This document shows positions 30,170-42,800 of a DNA stretch of 64,000 bases, in pieces; positions within the stretch are counted from its first letter, which is position 1; the number at the start of each line of letters is the position of its first letter. Position numbers and translations under genes: made by a program. The notes under the pieces were generated by a model, which was not told the origin of the DNA, did no database searches, and saw only the letters and a program-made list of their open reading frames with translations. The DNA is from Caenorhabditis remanei (taxonomy: Eukaryota > Nematoda > Chromadorea > Rhabditida > Rhabditidae), in the NCBI RefSeq assembly GCF_010183535.1, contig NC_071328.1:13144001-13208000 (forward strand), in the 5' to 3' direction.

Positions 30170-31682
30170 CTTTTTCAGATTTTCGAGAGTGCCAGTGACA
30201 GAGGTGATAACGGCTGCGTCGTTGAAAGTCGCAGTCAGTGCATTTTTATTTTGGATATTTCCCATGATACTCGTTGAGAATGTCGTAACTGGATCCACCG
30301 ATATTTTGAGGTTCAAAAATGTTTGAATAGTAGATTTGAGTTCCTCGAATTCTGCCGTAGGGTACGTAATATCTCCGGGCTGTTGTGTTCCATCAAATAT
30401 GTAGTCGGCTTGTTTCAGATTCATAATACAACTGGAAAAATCTACCGTAGTCTTGTTGAGTTTAGAGATGACGTCCGATTTTCCCGACAGCAGTTGTTTG
30501 ATGCCGGATGGATGGAATCCAGTGTCTTGTTGAGCCGTTTTATAAGCTGCATTCAGAGGATCGAGTTCCAGCTTCAGATTCTTGAGTGTAGCCAGTTTTG
30601 ATGAGATGTTATTCAAATCATTTCCAGAGCTGAGCAAGTCCATCAACCACTTGTTTTCACCATCCTTCATCGCCATTTCTACGTCATCGAGACCATGTGG
30701 AAATCCAGCAATAAGTTTAGAATTCGGATTTGACAAGAATCTCAAAGAATTCAAAAAGTCCAACTTTGTGTTGATTGCATTGAGACCATTGGCATCAAGA
30801 GCTTTCATCAGGTTGTTTTGATTTCCCGTCGTGGTGGTCAAACCTTGTCCCAATTTAACAATATTTTCGGACTGAAGTTTATATTCGGTGGCGATTTTTT
30901 GAAGAGGGCCGATTGCAGCAAACTTATTTCCAACATTTTTCACGACTTCCTCAGTGACAGCATCGATCAGCGAAGCACCAGTTCCAAATGCAGCCAACAT
31001 TGCGAACATCTTCTTCTTGTTGGCGGCCACGTTTGCAATTTTGATAGTAATATCATCCTGATCTTCAGTCGAGATAGTCTTAACAAGGCCATTGATTTGA
31101 GTAATCATCTCTTCAGCAATGACAGGAATATTTTTGATATTGCCGACTAGTTTGTTCAATTTGTTCAGCGCTTCGAATTCTTTTTTAGAAGAGGCGGCGA
31201 GAGCTTTCTCCAAATCAGAAACATGCTTTTGGAATGAAGCGATCGTATTCATCTTATCAGTGACAGAACTTGGAATTCCACATCCATTATCTCCGGTGCA
31301 TTCTTTTGAGATGTTACTCTGAATCGTGCCAAGATCCGTAATCAGTTTTTTGAAATCAGATTTCGAGAGAGAATCCAAAGTGACACTTGGTCCCAGATAG
31401 AACAGTTCATCAATTAGTTGTATTTTGTCTAACGTCCCATTTGATAAGCTCTGTCCAAGATAGAGTCCATTCACGAATCGAGCCAGAGTCGAACTTTTTT
31501 CAGAGAACTGTTCCAGAGTGAAAGACGGAGAACGTTTGGCTGAAGTTTTTTTAATCTTAGTAGAATGAAAGAAATATTTTATTTACCTGCAACATGGGGA
31601 AGACCGAAAAATCCGACGACACCAAGACAGGCAAATAAAGCAAAGACCAGGAAAACAGAAGTTAGGGAGCAGTATGAGCCAT
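30164..31682 (-). pseudogene. WSN-domain membrane protein, 5' half (signal peptide and WSN domain), interrupted by Maverick
   Basis: The exon at 31587-31682 encodes a hydrophobic leader (SVFLVFALFACLGVVGFFGLP). The exon at 30164-31539 begins AKRSPSFTLEQFSEKSSTLARFVNGLYLGQ, the typical WSN start, followed by a long alpha-helical ectodomain with few Cys. The reading frame runs into the Maverick and stops after six codons of element sequence. The 31682 acceptor implies at least one more upstream exon supplying one base of the first codon. A weak candidate ATG at 32472-32474 (MSNRHDSTEN) has no convincing donor. The C-terminal half is at 7796-11409. Confidence 0.8.
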
Positions 31683-32157
31683 CTGGAAAAAAACAATCTT
31701 AATTACCGTAAATACTGTATTATAACGGCATGCCGTTCTATTTTTCAACGGGTTCCAAGAAAAATTTTGTGGTTTCAGAAACTATTCATATAAGAAATCG
31801 GAGATCTGGCTCCTTCATCCGACCATAGAGTTGATATTTTGACAAAAATCTTCTTTTTTTTCAGAAACTCATTAAAATTAAACGGAAAAAACTTTTTTGG
31901 GGTTCTATTTGCTGATCTAGAAGTTACTAATCACCCTGTTTCTGATATATTACAGGTGCCGTTATAATACAGTATTTATGGTTAGTTAATAGTCAACAGA
32001 AAACAGGAATTCGTCAGAGAGCGAATTCAATCTTTTGATTGAATATCTTTAAAAAAATCAAGCTTCCTAGTCCCTCCCTTTCAATTTTTTGAAAACCAAT
32101 GAAGCATTTATTTTTAGGTTGAAAATCATAAAGAAAACAACAAACAAGACAGTTGTA

Positions 32158-32362
32158 CATACTTGTCAAGGCCCGGAATAAGACGGCGCCTGAATTTTTT
32201 GAATATTTTTGTGAGAAAGTCGAATTTTTTACTATATTTCAGAATTAGAAGAAATTCTGATAAACTATCAAAAATTTTTTTCATTTTCGACGAAAAATTG
32301 AAAAATTAAAAAAAAAAGTCTTCCAGGACCTTGCCGGACAGGGCCGGGCCTTGACAAGTATG
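32158..32362. repeat. TA-flanked palindromic MITE (CTTGTCAAGGCCCGG ends)
   Basis: The ends CATACTTGTCAAGGCCCGG and CCGGGCCTTGACAAGTATG are inverted copies flanked by TA, as in Tc1/mariner-type target duplications. Related elements lie at 50835-51203 and about 51575-51850. Confidence 0.7.
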
Positions 32363-32834
32363 CAATTTTATTTCAAAAATTTAGCAATCCGGCTCGTATT
32401 CCACAGAATTCCACACGTGACATGTTTCTCTTCGACGCATCGAAATTCTCGGTTGAGTCGTGTCTGTTGCTCATGCGAGTCCCCCTAAAAGGCAATTTCG
32501 AAACGAAAACTCGAAGAATGGAATTGAAAACATTTCGGAACGGCCAATAAATAACTGAAAACAAGTAAAACAAAATACTCGAAAAGCTCAAATAACATTA
32601 AAAATTTCTGTGTCAATTCACGAAAAACAGGACGCGTGTATGTAATTTAGAGTGTCGCGACACATGCCGTTGCGAATTGCAGCAAGATCAAGTCGCTTCG
32701 ACATAGTGCGAGGCGTAACGCCACGGAAACGCGCTCCGTCGCACAACAGTCAGCACGGTGCCAAAATAGAACGAATATAAACCGCGACGTTAACGTAACG
32801 CGACTGCGAAGAATCAAATCGGTTTTTTGCTGAC

Positions 32835-33316
32835 CAGAGTTGTACGGAATGTCATTTTTCATTTTCCGGAATCCGGAATCAGGAACCGGAATGAGATTTT
32901 ACATTTTCCGGAATCCGGAATCCGGAACGGGAATTGAATTTTCAAAATCCGGAATCCGGAATCTGGAACCGGAATGTCGAAAAAACCAGGAATTCCGGAA
33001 TTTCGGAATCCGGAATTCGGAATGATTCGATAAATTTGCTAGACCAAGTCTTTTTTCGAGTGTTTTTAATGAAAAATAAAGTTTAAAACTACTTTTTAGA
33101 ATCAAAACCGGAAAAAAGTACTATAGTTGTCTTTTGAACTCAAAAAATTATAAATTTCAACTTCTGGATTTCAGAAAAATTAAACTCAAAAAACCGGAAT
33201 ACGGAATCCGGAACCGGAATGAAAATTTCCATTTTCCGGAATCCGGAACCGGAGTGCCGAAAAAACCCGGAATTCCGGAATTTCGGAATCCGGAATCCGG
33301 ATTCCGGACAACTTTG
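32835..33316. mobile_element. hAT-type MITE, copy 1 (CAGAGTTG ends, TTGCTGAC duplication)
   Basis: It begins CAGAGTTGTACGG and ends CCGGACAACTTTG, with an exact 8-bp duplication TTGCTGAC on both sides (32827-32834, 33317-33324). The arms consist of repeated GGAATCCGGA words; a unique core of about 150 bp lies in the middle. There is no coding capacity. Confidence 0.85.
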
Positions 33317-33383
33317 TTGCTGACCTTACGCCTCGCATTCCTGTGATTCATTACAAGTCAAAACATCGGAATTCTCAGCATAG

Positions 33384-36203
33384 CTACAGTAAGATTCTGA
33401 CTTTGACAAGTGAGGGAGAATTATTCGCCCAGTGCCCAGCGTACCCCCACTGAAACAAACCTTTTTTATTTCCGGTTCCTGGCTCATCCTCGTCATCTGG
33501 ATCTGTATCTGAATCTACATCAATTGCCACTTGTTTATTCTCATCAGATTTCCCAGCATCCTGCCGAACAGGCTCGACGGATGGGTTCTTGGCCTTCTTG
33601 TCAGGATTCTGGTCAGTTGGATTCACTTCTTTTGTTCTTTTGACTCGAACAGCTTGATGTTTCGGAATTCCTTTCGCCGGTTTCACAACTTTCCCCTCTT
33701 CATCATCGTCAACGGAGTCAACTTTGACTTCCTCGCTGACACTGAAAATTAAACTGAAAATTGGAAATTAATTTGCAAAAAAAAGTGTCTTACAGAGTAT
33801 TCTGTTCCTGTCCATCAAACTCTTTCTTGTCAGTTTCCACAGCGTACAAGCTTCCAGTGATTTCCCAATTCTTGGAGATTTTCAACACGCCTGCCTTATT
33901 CTGAAAAAGAAATGGATGATATATAAAACTAATGGAATTTTATATAGACTCTTACATGAGTTTCCTCGTAGGCGGGTGCCGAAAAAACGGTGATCACATG
34001 CCGACTGGCGAACGTACCATGTCCATCACAAAGAGAATGAGAGCGGATGGAAAAATCGAATTGGAATTTCTTAAGCCACTCGATAGCAGCATCTTCGGTG
34101 AATTGAGTGCCGGTTCCACGGTCTCGATTGAAGTAGAAACCCAGTTTTCTAAAAAGTTGAATCAATTGAAGAAGGTTCGAAAATCCTAATAATTTGTTAG
34201 AGTCCTGCTTTCACCAGCTTGCCATTATCAAACATTGAAAAATTTAAGGAGGACTGAAGTCGTATTTTGTTAATTCACATTCCGATAATTCAGTTGATTC
34301 TAAGAAACATTCTTCAATAGAGCATAAGCTAAAAATTGCTCTAAATGCAACAATTCCCGTTCTCCTGAATCAAAATGAGCTTTGGTGGAAGAGTTTTTCC
34401 ACGTGGTCGTGTAGTCCTCTCGGACATGATTTTCGCTCAATTCCTCGTTTCCCCGCTTTTCTAACAAATTTTCATAGTTTTTCAATTAATTTCGTGAAAT
34501 TTATTTTAAAAAACGACAAAAATCTGTTGGAAAAGCGCGGAAACTAGAAATTGAGCAAAAATCTTGTCCGAGAGGACTACACGGTTGGGTGGAAAAACTC
34601 TTCCACCTAGGCTCCCTTCAGAGCCAGGGAAACTGGTGGTTAGAGCGACTTTTAGCATATGCTCCAATAATGAAAGTTTCCTGAAATTGTCTGAAATCGG
34701 AATCTGAAATTTATCAATTATGAGTTCAGTCCTCCTTCAGAGAAGCATCTATGTATAGCATCCATGGTAAAACTTACTTGACCAGCTCGATGATATGTTT
34801 CGGATCTCCCCAGACCAAATCATTAGCAATGGTACCGTCTTTCATTTTACGAATTGGTCGCGCAATCTGAAATATTAAATATTCAAGGAATTCATTCAGG
34901 AAAACCTACGTTGGCAATCTGCTCCACAAATTTCAGATTCTTTGGGAGTCCTCCATGACAGCAGAAAGCTCTTCTACCAATAATTGCAGCTAGTGGAAGA
35001 CGGTCACAGACGAATAGAGCGGCGTCATAAATTTTCGACCAGTCCTCTCCCCAATCCCTCTTCAGCTCATCCTGAAATATAAGATTTTTTTAGAAACCAA
35101 ACAAAATTGGGGAATTCGGGATTCGAACTAGAGCAGCTTATGGTGAGAAATGAAAATCGGATTTCGAATTCCATCTGACCTAAAGGATATTTGAAATTCA
35201 GAAACGAACCAAGAATCCATACGCCGCGTTGATGTTTTCAAGTTCATGATTTCCACGGTTAATGAATACTTTATCTGGCCAGATCAATTTCAGCAACAAG
35301 ATGAGCAAGAAGAGGCGAAGGCTTTGAGTTCCACGATCGAGGATGTCTCCGTTGATCAAAACTCTGTGATAATAGAAAGTTGGATCACTAATCACGGGGT
35401 CTGGGAGTGAGTACTAAAACCAACCGCGCTCCGCTGAAAGCGCGAAATTCAAAATAATATTTTTATTTGAAAATTTAATTTAAAAAAAAATTTAAGCTCA
35501 GACGAAAAACTGCCCAAAAATGCGTGAAAACTGACATAAATCAGCTCAAAAAGTGGTCGATTAGGCTACGTATCAAAATTCCACAGCGAAACAGCGAATT
35601 GAAAAAAATTAAAATTTGAATTTGCCCCCCAGTCTGGTGGAGCGCATTTCATATAAGTACTCACCCTTAGACCCTGTGAATAATAGAACAATATGGTGTC
35701 TACAATGGCGCTTTATCGAAGATCAAAATGATGAAAAGAAGACAAAATGTGTTGGAAATGAGATTCACTACTAAACTGGTTTTGAGCCAGAAGTTTAGAG
35801 CAAAAACTTCGAAAAATGATTTCATTTCAGAAAATCCTGCACTCACTTTCCCTTCTTCCACTTTATCAGCTTAAAATCAAACATCTCCTTCTCGAACATC
35901 GCTTTGAATGTGTCAAATTGTCCATGAGTGTCACCCCAAATTTTGCAAGGCAAACCAACATGTTGCAGAGTCGGCCCTCGCTCAAATTTGATACCCGCGG
36001 AATAGAGGATGTTGACGATCGGAATGACACCCAAATTATTGGAACTGTCCTAAAATATTGATTTCGTGCTTTAAAAACAACGTTTCTCTTTTTCCACTCA
36101 CCCAGTTCTGATTAGAACCACTCGTAATCTTCTGGAGCCAGCAAACTGCCTGACTTTTGCTCACTAATTCGTATTCCCGAACCACTTGTTTCGGGCACAC
36201 CAT
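33384..36203 (-). CDS. PP1-like serine/threonine protein phosphatase with basic/acidic C-terminal tail (455 aa)
   Basis: Exons 36102-36203, 35847-36049, 35210-35363, 34910-35071, 34778-34866, 33956-34148, 33794-33900 and 33384-33741, all in phase. PPP-family metal-site motifs are present in order: WGDTHGQFD, NGDILDRG, INRGNHELEN, CCHGGLP, and RSHSLCDGHG, followed by VFSAPAYEET. The catalytic core ends near residue 330. A tail of about 120 residues follows, with alternating Lys-rich and acidic runs (VDSDTDPDDEDEPG). Such PP1-like paralogues are numerous in Caenorhabditis and often germline- or sperm-linked; that is general knowledge and not shown here. The start codon is the first ATG (MVCPKQVV). 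A palindromic repeat lies in the intron between exons 5 and 6. Confidence 0.88.
34243..34735. repeat. Palindromic MITE-like repeat in a phosphatase intron
   Basis: The left end AAGGAGGACTGAAGTC and right end TTCAGTCCTCCTTC are inverted. Inner arms GTCCTCTCGGACATGAT and ATCTTGTCCGAGAGGAC also pair. A further left end of this family starts at about 63948 and runs off the window. Confidence 0.7.
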
Positions 36204-36709
36204 GACGACGCTAATCGAAATTAATTTGTCAAGAAATGCCCCTCCGTTTTTGTTTATTCAAAATAGCCACGCGTTGCGACGTGGCTTCGTGTTTTTGTTT
36301 TAGATTCCGCGTGTACAGTACCCTCCTTCTTTTAAATATTTCCACGTCATTTGTTTCACAGATATGTTTGATTTAGTATATTTTGCCTCGCTCTTTCGAG
36401 GAGGCTCCAAAAATTGAATATAATACTCAGTGTTTGTTCCTTTGCACGGAAATCTTTAGTAAAAGGCGAAAGATTTTCACGGTCAAATGCAGAGGAACCA
36501 GAGTTGTCGCTGTTGAGAGAAGGAAGGAGGTCATTCCGGGCGGCGGCCGACATCTCACGGGTTCCGCCGCCCGCTATGTTTTGTGTGCGGTGGGCGGAGT
36601 TCGGGAGGAAAATGGGAGAAGCGGATTTTTAGATTTATCAAAATTGAAGCTTTTTTCTGAAAAAAAGAAAAAAAAATAAGCGAAAAAGGTTTTATTTGCT
36701 CCGAAGTAT
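36204..36709. other. Intergenic region between phosphatase and BTB-type gene
   Basis: It contains the shared 230-bp repeat at 36372-36605 and no recognised gene. The divergence from the phosphatase start at 36203 makes 36204-36370 the likely phosphatase promoter. Confidence 0.45.
36372..36605 (+). repeat. About 230-bp near-identical repeat, copy 1
   Basis: It is shared in the same orientation with 61332-61562 inside the second intron of cpz-1. It has an internal hairpin (CCTCGCTCTTTCGAGGAGG) and a GC-rich 3' half (GGGCGGCGGCCGAC, GGTTCCGCCGCCCGC) that can fold back. No reading frame is conserved in a coding manner. It could be a retroposed structured RNA or a transposon fragment. Confidence 0.65.
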
Positions 36710-39048
36710 TCAGTTCGATTTCTGACTGGTCTTCCTGGTAAAACTTTTCACCAAAAGCCCTCTTGTGTAGTTGTCACGGACGCCTCTCTGAAAAAAAAAT
36801 TAGAAATCAATTAATTTGATCAAAAATGTATTAAAATGTCTATTTACAAATAACTAACACGCTCTACCGAAATTGTGCAGAAAATAATTTCAGCAGAGCG
36901 CGTTTGTCATACCCACATACCAAGACACTCTGCTGATGGAATGCGCCATTGGCAGTGAATTCTGGACTCGGCTGAAAAATTTTAATTAAACTTTTTAAAA
37001 ATTTGTAGTCCTAAAATCTCTCCTCACATTCTGTATCATATCCCTCTGGAAATCCGCGAAATGATAAGTGATGATGCAAGCGTGACTCGCCTCTTGGAGA
37101 CTTCCAAGACGGTTATTATGCGCCACAAGAAGAACATTTTTGACGTATTCCAGATCTTCATGATTCTGAAATTAGTATTTTTAGAGATACAAAAAAGAAA
37201 AAAGAAAAATGAGTCGGGGGAATCGAACCCGCGATGGGGCGCGTAGGAGTCTACTACGCTACCGCCTGCGCCATGCCTGAGGAAGTGCCGGCGAAAAGAG
37301 GAGGCTGTATAGGTGCGCGCGGTTTTGATGGGATTTCCTTGAATCGGACAGCGGGAGCACCGCCTCAAAACCCACCTTAACCAATTCCTCATAACAATGT
37401 CTTTCAATGGATCCAAGAAGTTTCCGTTGATTCGGTCCACGTCCAACAATCAACGTGAGCTTCACAATTTCATCTGCCAATTCTGGAGTCATGATGGGTG
37501 GTGGGTGGTAGGTTTCAGTGAGCATCCAGGTGATAGCCTGGAATCGGAATAGGGGGTACTGTAGCTCAGGATCTAGGATCTATAGCTGACTGACCACTTC
37601 AATAGCCTCCAAATGTCTTGCTCTCAACTGAAAATGTGTCATTTCAGCGGTCAAATTCTTGCGAAAATAGGGAGAAGCGACGAATAACGCCTCCTTATTA
37701 CACGGGAATCCCTGGCCAGTTGTGGTGATCAAATGGAAATTATGGAACTTTCTGAGAACATTTTTCAAAGGGGACATGTTTTAATGGTACATACTGATTC
37801 ATCAACAAGTTATATCTGAAATTCAGTTCAACTGGCATTGGATTTCCAATCGATAAATTCAAATTCTCCATACTCAAAAAGTCTTTCACATCGAACACAA
37901 TAAGGGTTTGGATGTCAAGATCGAAATTCTCCAACAGTTTCACTCCGATCACAGACTGTAGGAATTCCTGAACGGGTCCACGTTCTGGGGTACTGTAGCT
38001 CGAGTTGAAAATGTGCCGACTGGGGAAACCAGGTGGATGCACATATCGGATGGGACTCATGATTTCTGAAAGGCGTTTGAAAACTGAGACATTTCGCAAC
38101 CATGACATTTTGACACTACAAAATTGGTGTCATCCCGAATAAGAAGTTCCCAATAAGACTGATAAGTTTCAAGAAAATTGTCACATTCAAACCTTTAATT
38201 TTTGCATTTTCCTAGAAGATCAAATCCAGAACTCCATTTTTGCAGTTGACAACTTTTTCATAGCTCCGCCCACTTTCGAGATATGCGCCATTAAAGATTG
38301 GAGGGCGAGAGAGTGTGTGTTAAACGAGGAGGGCGTCTCGCTTCTCTGCGTCTCTCCCCTCTCTTCTCACTGTCGCTTCCAAGTTATCATCTTTAAAGGC
38401 GCATATCTCAAAAGTGGGCGGAGCAATCAAAAATTTGTCAACTACAAAAATGAAGCCTTTTTTGTGATCTACAAGAAAAATGTAAATTTGTCAGAATCGG
38501 ATGAAACGGGATGACGGGCTCTCAAAGTTGTTCGATTTTGCACTGACCACCTTTTTTTTACAGTGACCATTAGGTTACAGTGACGAACTACACAGACCAC
38601 ACTACACGGAATTCTCATAAAGGGTAGCATTAAGAATATACTAAAAACTGAGGCTTTTTCTGTTCAGTTTTACGTCTCGGAACCCCCAAAAAACCTTTAT
38701 CCCCAATGTCCACCACTCGAATTTTGAACTCAATCGATCGAACCGGAGGGCACTTTTCTCTGAGTCCAGCTGTCTGAAGAACAAGTTGAAAAACCGACTG
38801 ATCCCTTCGATCTGGGTCAATAATATTTCGAATGAAGCCAGGAAGTCCCGACTCGGAAATCTCGATTTGCCTGGAATTTTGTATACTGAAATAGACTAGA
38901 AAAATGGAAAATGACACCTACCAATTGATCAACGAGTACTGATGAACAGTGACAAATTTATGGGGCATCATGTGTTTGACTTCAGCGATTGGAATACGAA
39001 AAGAGTGTACAAATGATACGGTATCAAGTGGATCCGGCGATGAAGTTT
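36710..39048 (-). CDS. BTB/POZ-type protein, divergent paralogue of 39839-43580 (first exon not found)
   Basis: Exons 38922-39048, 38674-38870, 37795-38065, 37595-37751, 37376-37537, 37028-37165, 36921-36971 and 36710-36787 join in phase, giving about 393 residues plus a missing short first exon. Matches to the neighbour: an N-terminal block ending INW then QIEISESGLPGF; a BTB core FHNFHLITTTGQGFPCNKEALFVASPYFRKNL; and a C-terminal block RKLLGSIERHCYEELVK, then NHEDLEYVKNVLLVAHNN. BTB proteins commonly recruit substrates to cullin-3 ligases; that is a family inference. The intron at 37166-37375 contains a tRNA-like sequence. The boundary at 38065/38674 was chosen by phase and is the least certain. 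Confidence 0.72.
37213..37277 (-). tRNA. tRNA-like sequence (probable tRNA pseudogene/SINE-type) in a BTB gene intron
   Basis: On the minus strand there is an A-box-like TGGCGCAGGCGGTAGCG and a good B box GGGTTCGATTCCC, with a CGTAG/CTACG stem between. The acceptor arms do not pair and the would-be anticodon loop lacks U33, so it is unlikely to be a working tRNA. Confidence 0.45.
38230..38510. repeat. Dispersed palindromic repeat (GTAGTTGACAACTTTTT...CTCCGCCCACTTT family)
   Basis: The arms read GTTGACAACTTTTTCATAGCTCCGCCCACTTTCGAGATATGCGCC-like and its inverse, around a loop rich in CTCTCTGCGTCTC words. Further copies or half-copies lie at about 39465-39600, 40313-40470, 40676-40990, 44565-44795, 49200-49260, 49410-49470, 49785-49950, 50450-50545, 58955-59010, 59275-59430, 59945-60010 and 60120-60470. 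There is no coding content. Confidence 0.7.
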
Positions 39049-39838
39049 CTGGAAAACATAGGGTGATTTGTGTCGAGTGACGTCATTTTTGGGGCATGAT
39101 ACCACGATGGCCAATTTGTCGGATCCTAGGTCAAAACTACCCTTTTTTACACCGATTTCAAAAATATAAGAATTTCGGTCACTGTAGCAATTTGGTCAGT
39201 GTAATATTGTCAGTGTAGTTTGTCACTGTAATTGGTTAGTCAGTGTGATGGCCGAATTGTCGGATCCTAGGCCAGCACATTTTTGAATAGAGATTTTTTT
39301 TTTCGAACCCAAAGTAAGAGGGAGAGAAGCTATAGTGTCTAACTTCTCTGCGTCTCTCTTCCTTTCTTGCTGTCTTTGAAGACGTTTATCTCCGAAACTA
39401 GAATAAGTATGAAAAACTGATCAACTAGTAAAATGTGTAAAATTTATACTGATTATTTTTGTAGTTGACAATTTTTTGATAGCTCTTTACGCTTTCGAGA
39501 TATGAGTGTTTAAAGTTGAACCATGACAGAGAGTGAGAGAGACGTAGAGAAGCCAGACACTCTCGTTTCTCTGCGTCTCTCTCCCTCTCAATTCACTCAC
39601 TCATAACTTGAGACATTTTTTGTGATGAATAGCGGTGGAAAATAGGAATGATTATTTACAATCAGTTTTTAGAAATTTTTGGAATTTTCAGAATTGTGAA
39701 AAAATTTAAACACGTGGCAATATCAATCGATAAATCTCTTCCACGTCATTATTTTTCTTTTTCGAAATATTTTTTCCCTTATAATTTTAAACATTTCCAA
39801 TTTTTTAAACCGATTTTTCGCCAAACCGCAATTTCAAA
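39049..39838. other. Divergent intergenic region between two BTB-type paralogues
   Basis: It contains a direct repeat (AATTGTCGGATCCTAGG at about 39116 and 39253), several GTCAGTGTA words, and a CTCTGCGTCTCTC-containing repeat half-copy at 39460-39600. It probably holds both promoters and the first exon of the minus-strand gene. Confidence 0.45.
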
Positions 39839-42800
39839 ATGAAGGCGATTCATATGGAACAAAGTGAGTGTTATCCAATAATTTTTCAATTTTTGAATAA
39901 AAATTTCTAGAATACCAAGAAGCAGATAATATAGTCACGTTCAATCATGTACTCGATTTCAAGATGGGACCAAGAGAAATGAGAGCGAAAGGAGTGTTCT
40001 CGACGGTTTTTGAGAGCACCATGTTGGATTGGTGGGTTTGAGAGGAGGCTGGGAGGGGATAGTGAAATTTTTTTAAAGCAAAAAATATATGGTTCGGAAG
40101 ATAGAAATATGGAGATTCTGTAACAGTTTTAAAATTGGAAATCAGTTGGGAAGGAGCTGAGTTATGTCGCTTTTAGTTATATATCTAGTTCGCGCTAGTT
40201 TGTTCAAAAATTTATTTTTACTTGATAACTTTGGCAGATTTTAAATTAATTTTTAATAGATAAACTGTACTGATTTTTTATATAATTTTATAGAACAAGT
40301 CAAGATCTTTACTTTTGTAGTTGACCACTTTTTGATAGCTCCGCCCACTTTTGAGATATGCGCCTTTAAAGATGGAAGCGCGACAAGGAGGGGGAGCGAG
40401 TGAGAGAGTGCAGAGAAACGAGAGTGTCTAGTTTCTCTGCGTCTCTCTTTCTCTCTCGCCTCTAGCTATGAACATGTACAACTATGTACTTGAAGTTTTG
40501 TAGTCTTTTGAAAATGTAACGCTGGAGAGGATGCAAAGAAGTGAGACACTCTAGCTTCTCTGCGTCTTCCCTAACTTTTTTATCAGTCGTCACTTTTCAA
40601 AAACGCGTATCTTAAAATCTAGTAATGCTATCAAAAAGTTGTCAACTACAAAAATAATCAGTATAAAATTTTCTATATTTTATTAATTGACCACTTTTTG
40701 ATAGGTCCGCCCACTTTTGTGATATTGAAAGACAAGTGACTGGTACCCAGGGCCCCTGTGGCATCTTTGAAAACGCATATCTCAATAGTGGGCGGAGCTA
40801 TCAAAAAGTGGTAAATTACAAAATTAAAGATCAGGTTACGGTCTTTGATTTTAAGTAAACAACTTTTTTGTAGCTCCGCCCACTTTTGGGATATGCGTCT
40901 TTAAAGATAGGAACCTTGTTTCGAAGTAAGAGGCTTTGAAGATGCATATCTCAAAAGTGGGCGGTGCCATCAAAAAGTTGTTCACTACAAAATTAAAGAC
41001 CTAGACATTTTCTATAACAGTGTTTGTTTCCAGGGACCTGAGTCTCCGCAAAGAACTCTTCTCCCGTCGGGAACCATCGTCTCGTGATTCCGTGTGGGCA
41101 ATCACTCTTGAAGGAAACGGATTCCGTGATCATTACCCACCGATTCGTCGTGTTGATTTCAAGTTGAATGTGATAGATTTCGATGGAAGCGTTCAGGAGA
41201 CACTGAAATATTTCATCGACGGACAAATGATGACACAACAGAATTTGAATAATCAGAGAAGACGAGGAGCCATCAATAAGATGTACTCAACTCAGAACAA
41301 CAATTCCTTGTTTTTCGACAGAAAATTGGCAATGTTGATGGATGAGATGAAGAAGAAAGAGTTGAGTTTGCAGCTGGAGACTCGGTTGGAATTCAGGAAG
41401 ACGGATTTGATGGATGAGAAGTTTTTAGTGGGAGACGGAGCGCCTGGAGTGCCGGAGAAGTTGGACTACTTCTTTGATGCGATTACTAATAGGTAGGTGG
41501 GCACCAGAGTTGCATGGAATCCGGATTCCGGATTCCGAAATTCCGGAATTCCGAGTTTTTTCGGCATTCCGGTTCCGGATTCCGGTTTTCCGAGTTTCCT
41601 TTTTCCGGAATGCAGAAGTTGAAATTTATAACTTTTTTGAGTTTAAAAGACAACTATATCACTTCTTTTTCGGTTTTGATTCTCAAATATAGTTTTAAAC
41701 TTTATTTATCATTAAAAAACACTCGAAAAAAAGACTTGCAAATTTATCGAATCATTCCGAATTCCGGATTTCGAAATTCCGGAATTCCGGGTCTTTTCGG
41801 CATTCCGATTCCGGATTTCGAGAATTTGATTCCGGTACCGGATTCCGGATTCCGGAAAATGAAAAATGGCATTCCGTACAACTCTGGTGGGTACGGACTT
41901 CCAACTTTCGATAAATTTTGTCGACGAGTTTATCGAAAGTTGGCGGTCGGAACTTACACTGACAAAAAGTTACACTGACAAAAAGTTACACTGACAAAAG
42001 TTTTCGTGACCAAAAATGATTTTTTTTTTTCAAAATCTTGCTGATTCATTCATCAAAAACAGTCAATGCATGCTTGAGTTTTATCGATCGAGGTAGTCAA
42101 AAATCGACAGTTTTGCAAAAAATCGAAAAAAAAATTCAAGTTTTTATTCTAACCCAGGCAAGTCTGCTATTTTAGAAATGTTTCATAGTTAAGTCAATAA
42201 ATATGCATCAAAAACTAAAAATTTCGTAAATTTTGACGTTTTGGGACAGTTGGTTTCGCAGAAGTTTCCTTCGATTTTATGCGAATTATTGTTTTTTTCG
42301 GAACCAATGTTTTCACCGACAAATTTCTCAGAAATTACCGTTCCGCGCGTCTCTGGGTACAGTAACCCTGCAACTGTGTGGTACGGTACTTACAGTAGTT
42401 CGTGGAGCTGTAGGTCGCCATCAATCAGAGTCAAAATCCTTTTCGAGCAGACAAAACTGCAATTTTCGGTTACCGTAGTCATAGCGACCTGAAATGCAAA
42501 CGTTCAAGCTACAGTACTCTTAGCTAAGATAATAGTGCTTACTGTAGTGTCATGGTATTAGCTCAGGGCACTTCTTACAACTGCGCTCCACCGAAATGCC
42601 CTTGAAAAATGTCTCTTTTTCTCTGAGTCTATCAATTTCTCACACAATTTACTCCGGTTTCGGTAGAGCGCGGTTGTAAGAAGCGTGCCGTGGTAATAAC
42701 TACAGTCACAAATACCCCCGGTTACCGTAACAGCCAGCCTTACAGTAATCAATTTTAAGCTACCATAACTACTATGATTCTACAGTACCCCACCGTAACC

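Larger units (their letters stand above)
31683..33383. other. Intergenic region with MITE-like repeats
   Basis: It holds a TA-flanked hairpin element (32158-32362), an hAT-type MITE (32835-33316) and, at 32640-32810, GC-rich words (GCGAGGCGTAACGCC, GGCACGGTGCC-like) shared inverted with 6490-6700. The first exon of the WSN gene is expected here but was not identified. Confidence 0.5.

Noticed and set aside
32373..32591. Possible first exon of the WSN gene (ATG at 32472-32474)
   Set aside because: No good donor follows and no signal links it to the 31682 acceptor, so it is mentioned only as a candidate.
32840..33346. Short frames rich in RNPESG / SGFRNPD words around 32840, 41514, 46000 and 48322
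   Set aside because: They come from translating the GGAATCCGGA arrays of hAT-type MITEs and have no coding signature.
37213..37277. Functional tRNA gene
   Set aside because: The B box is good but the acceptor stem does not pair and the anticodon loop is abnormal.
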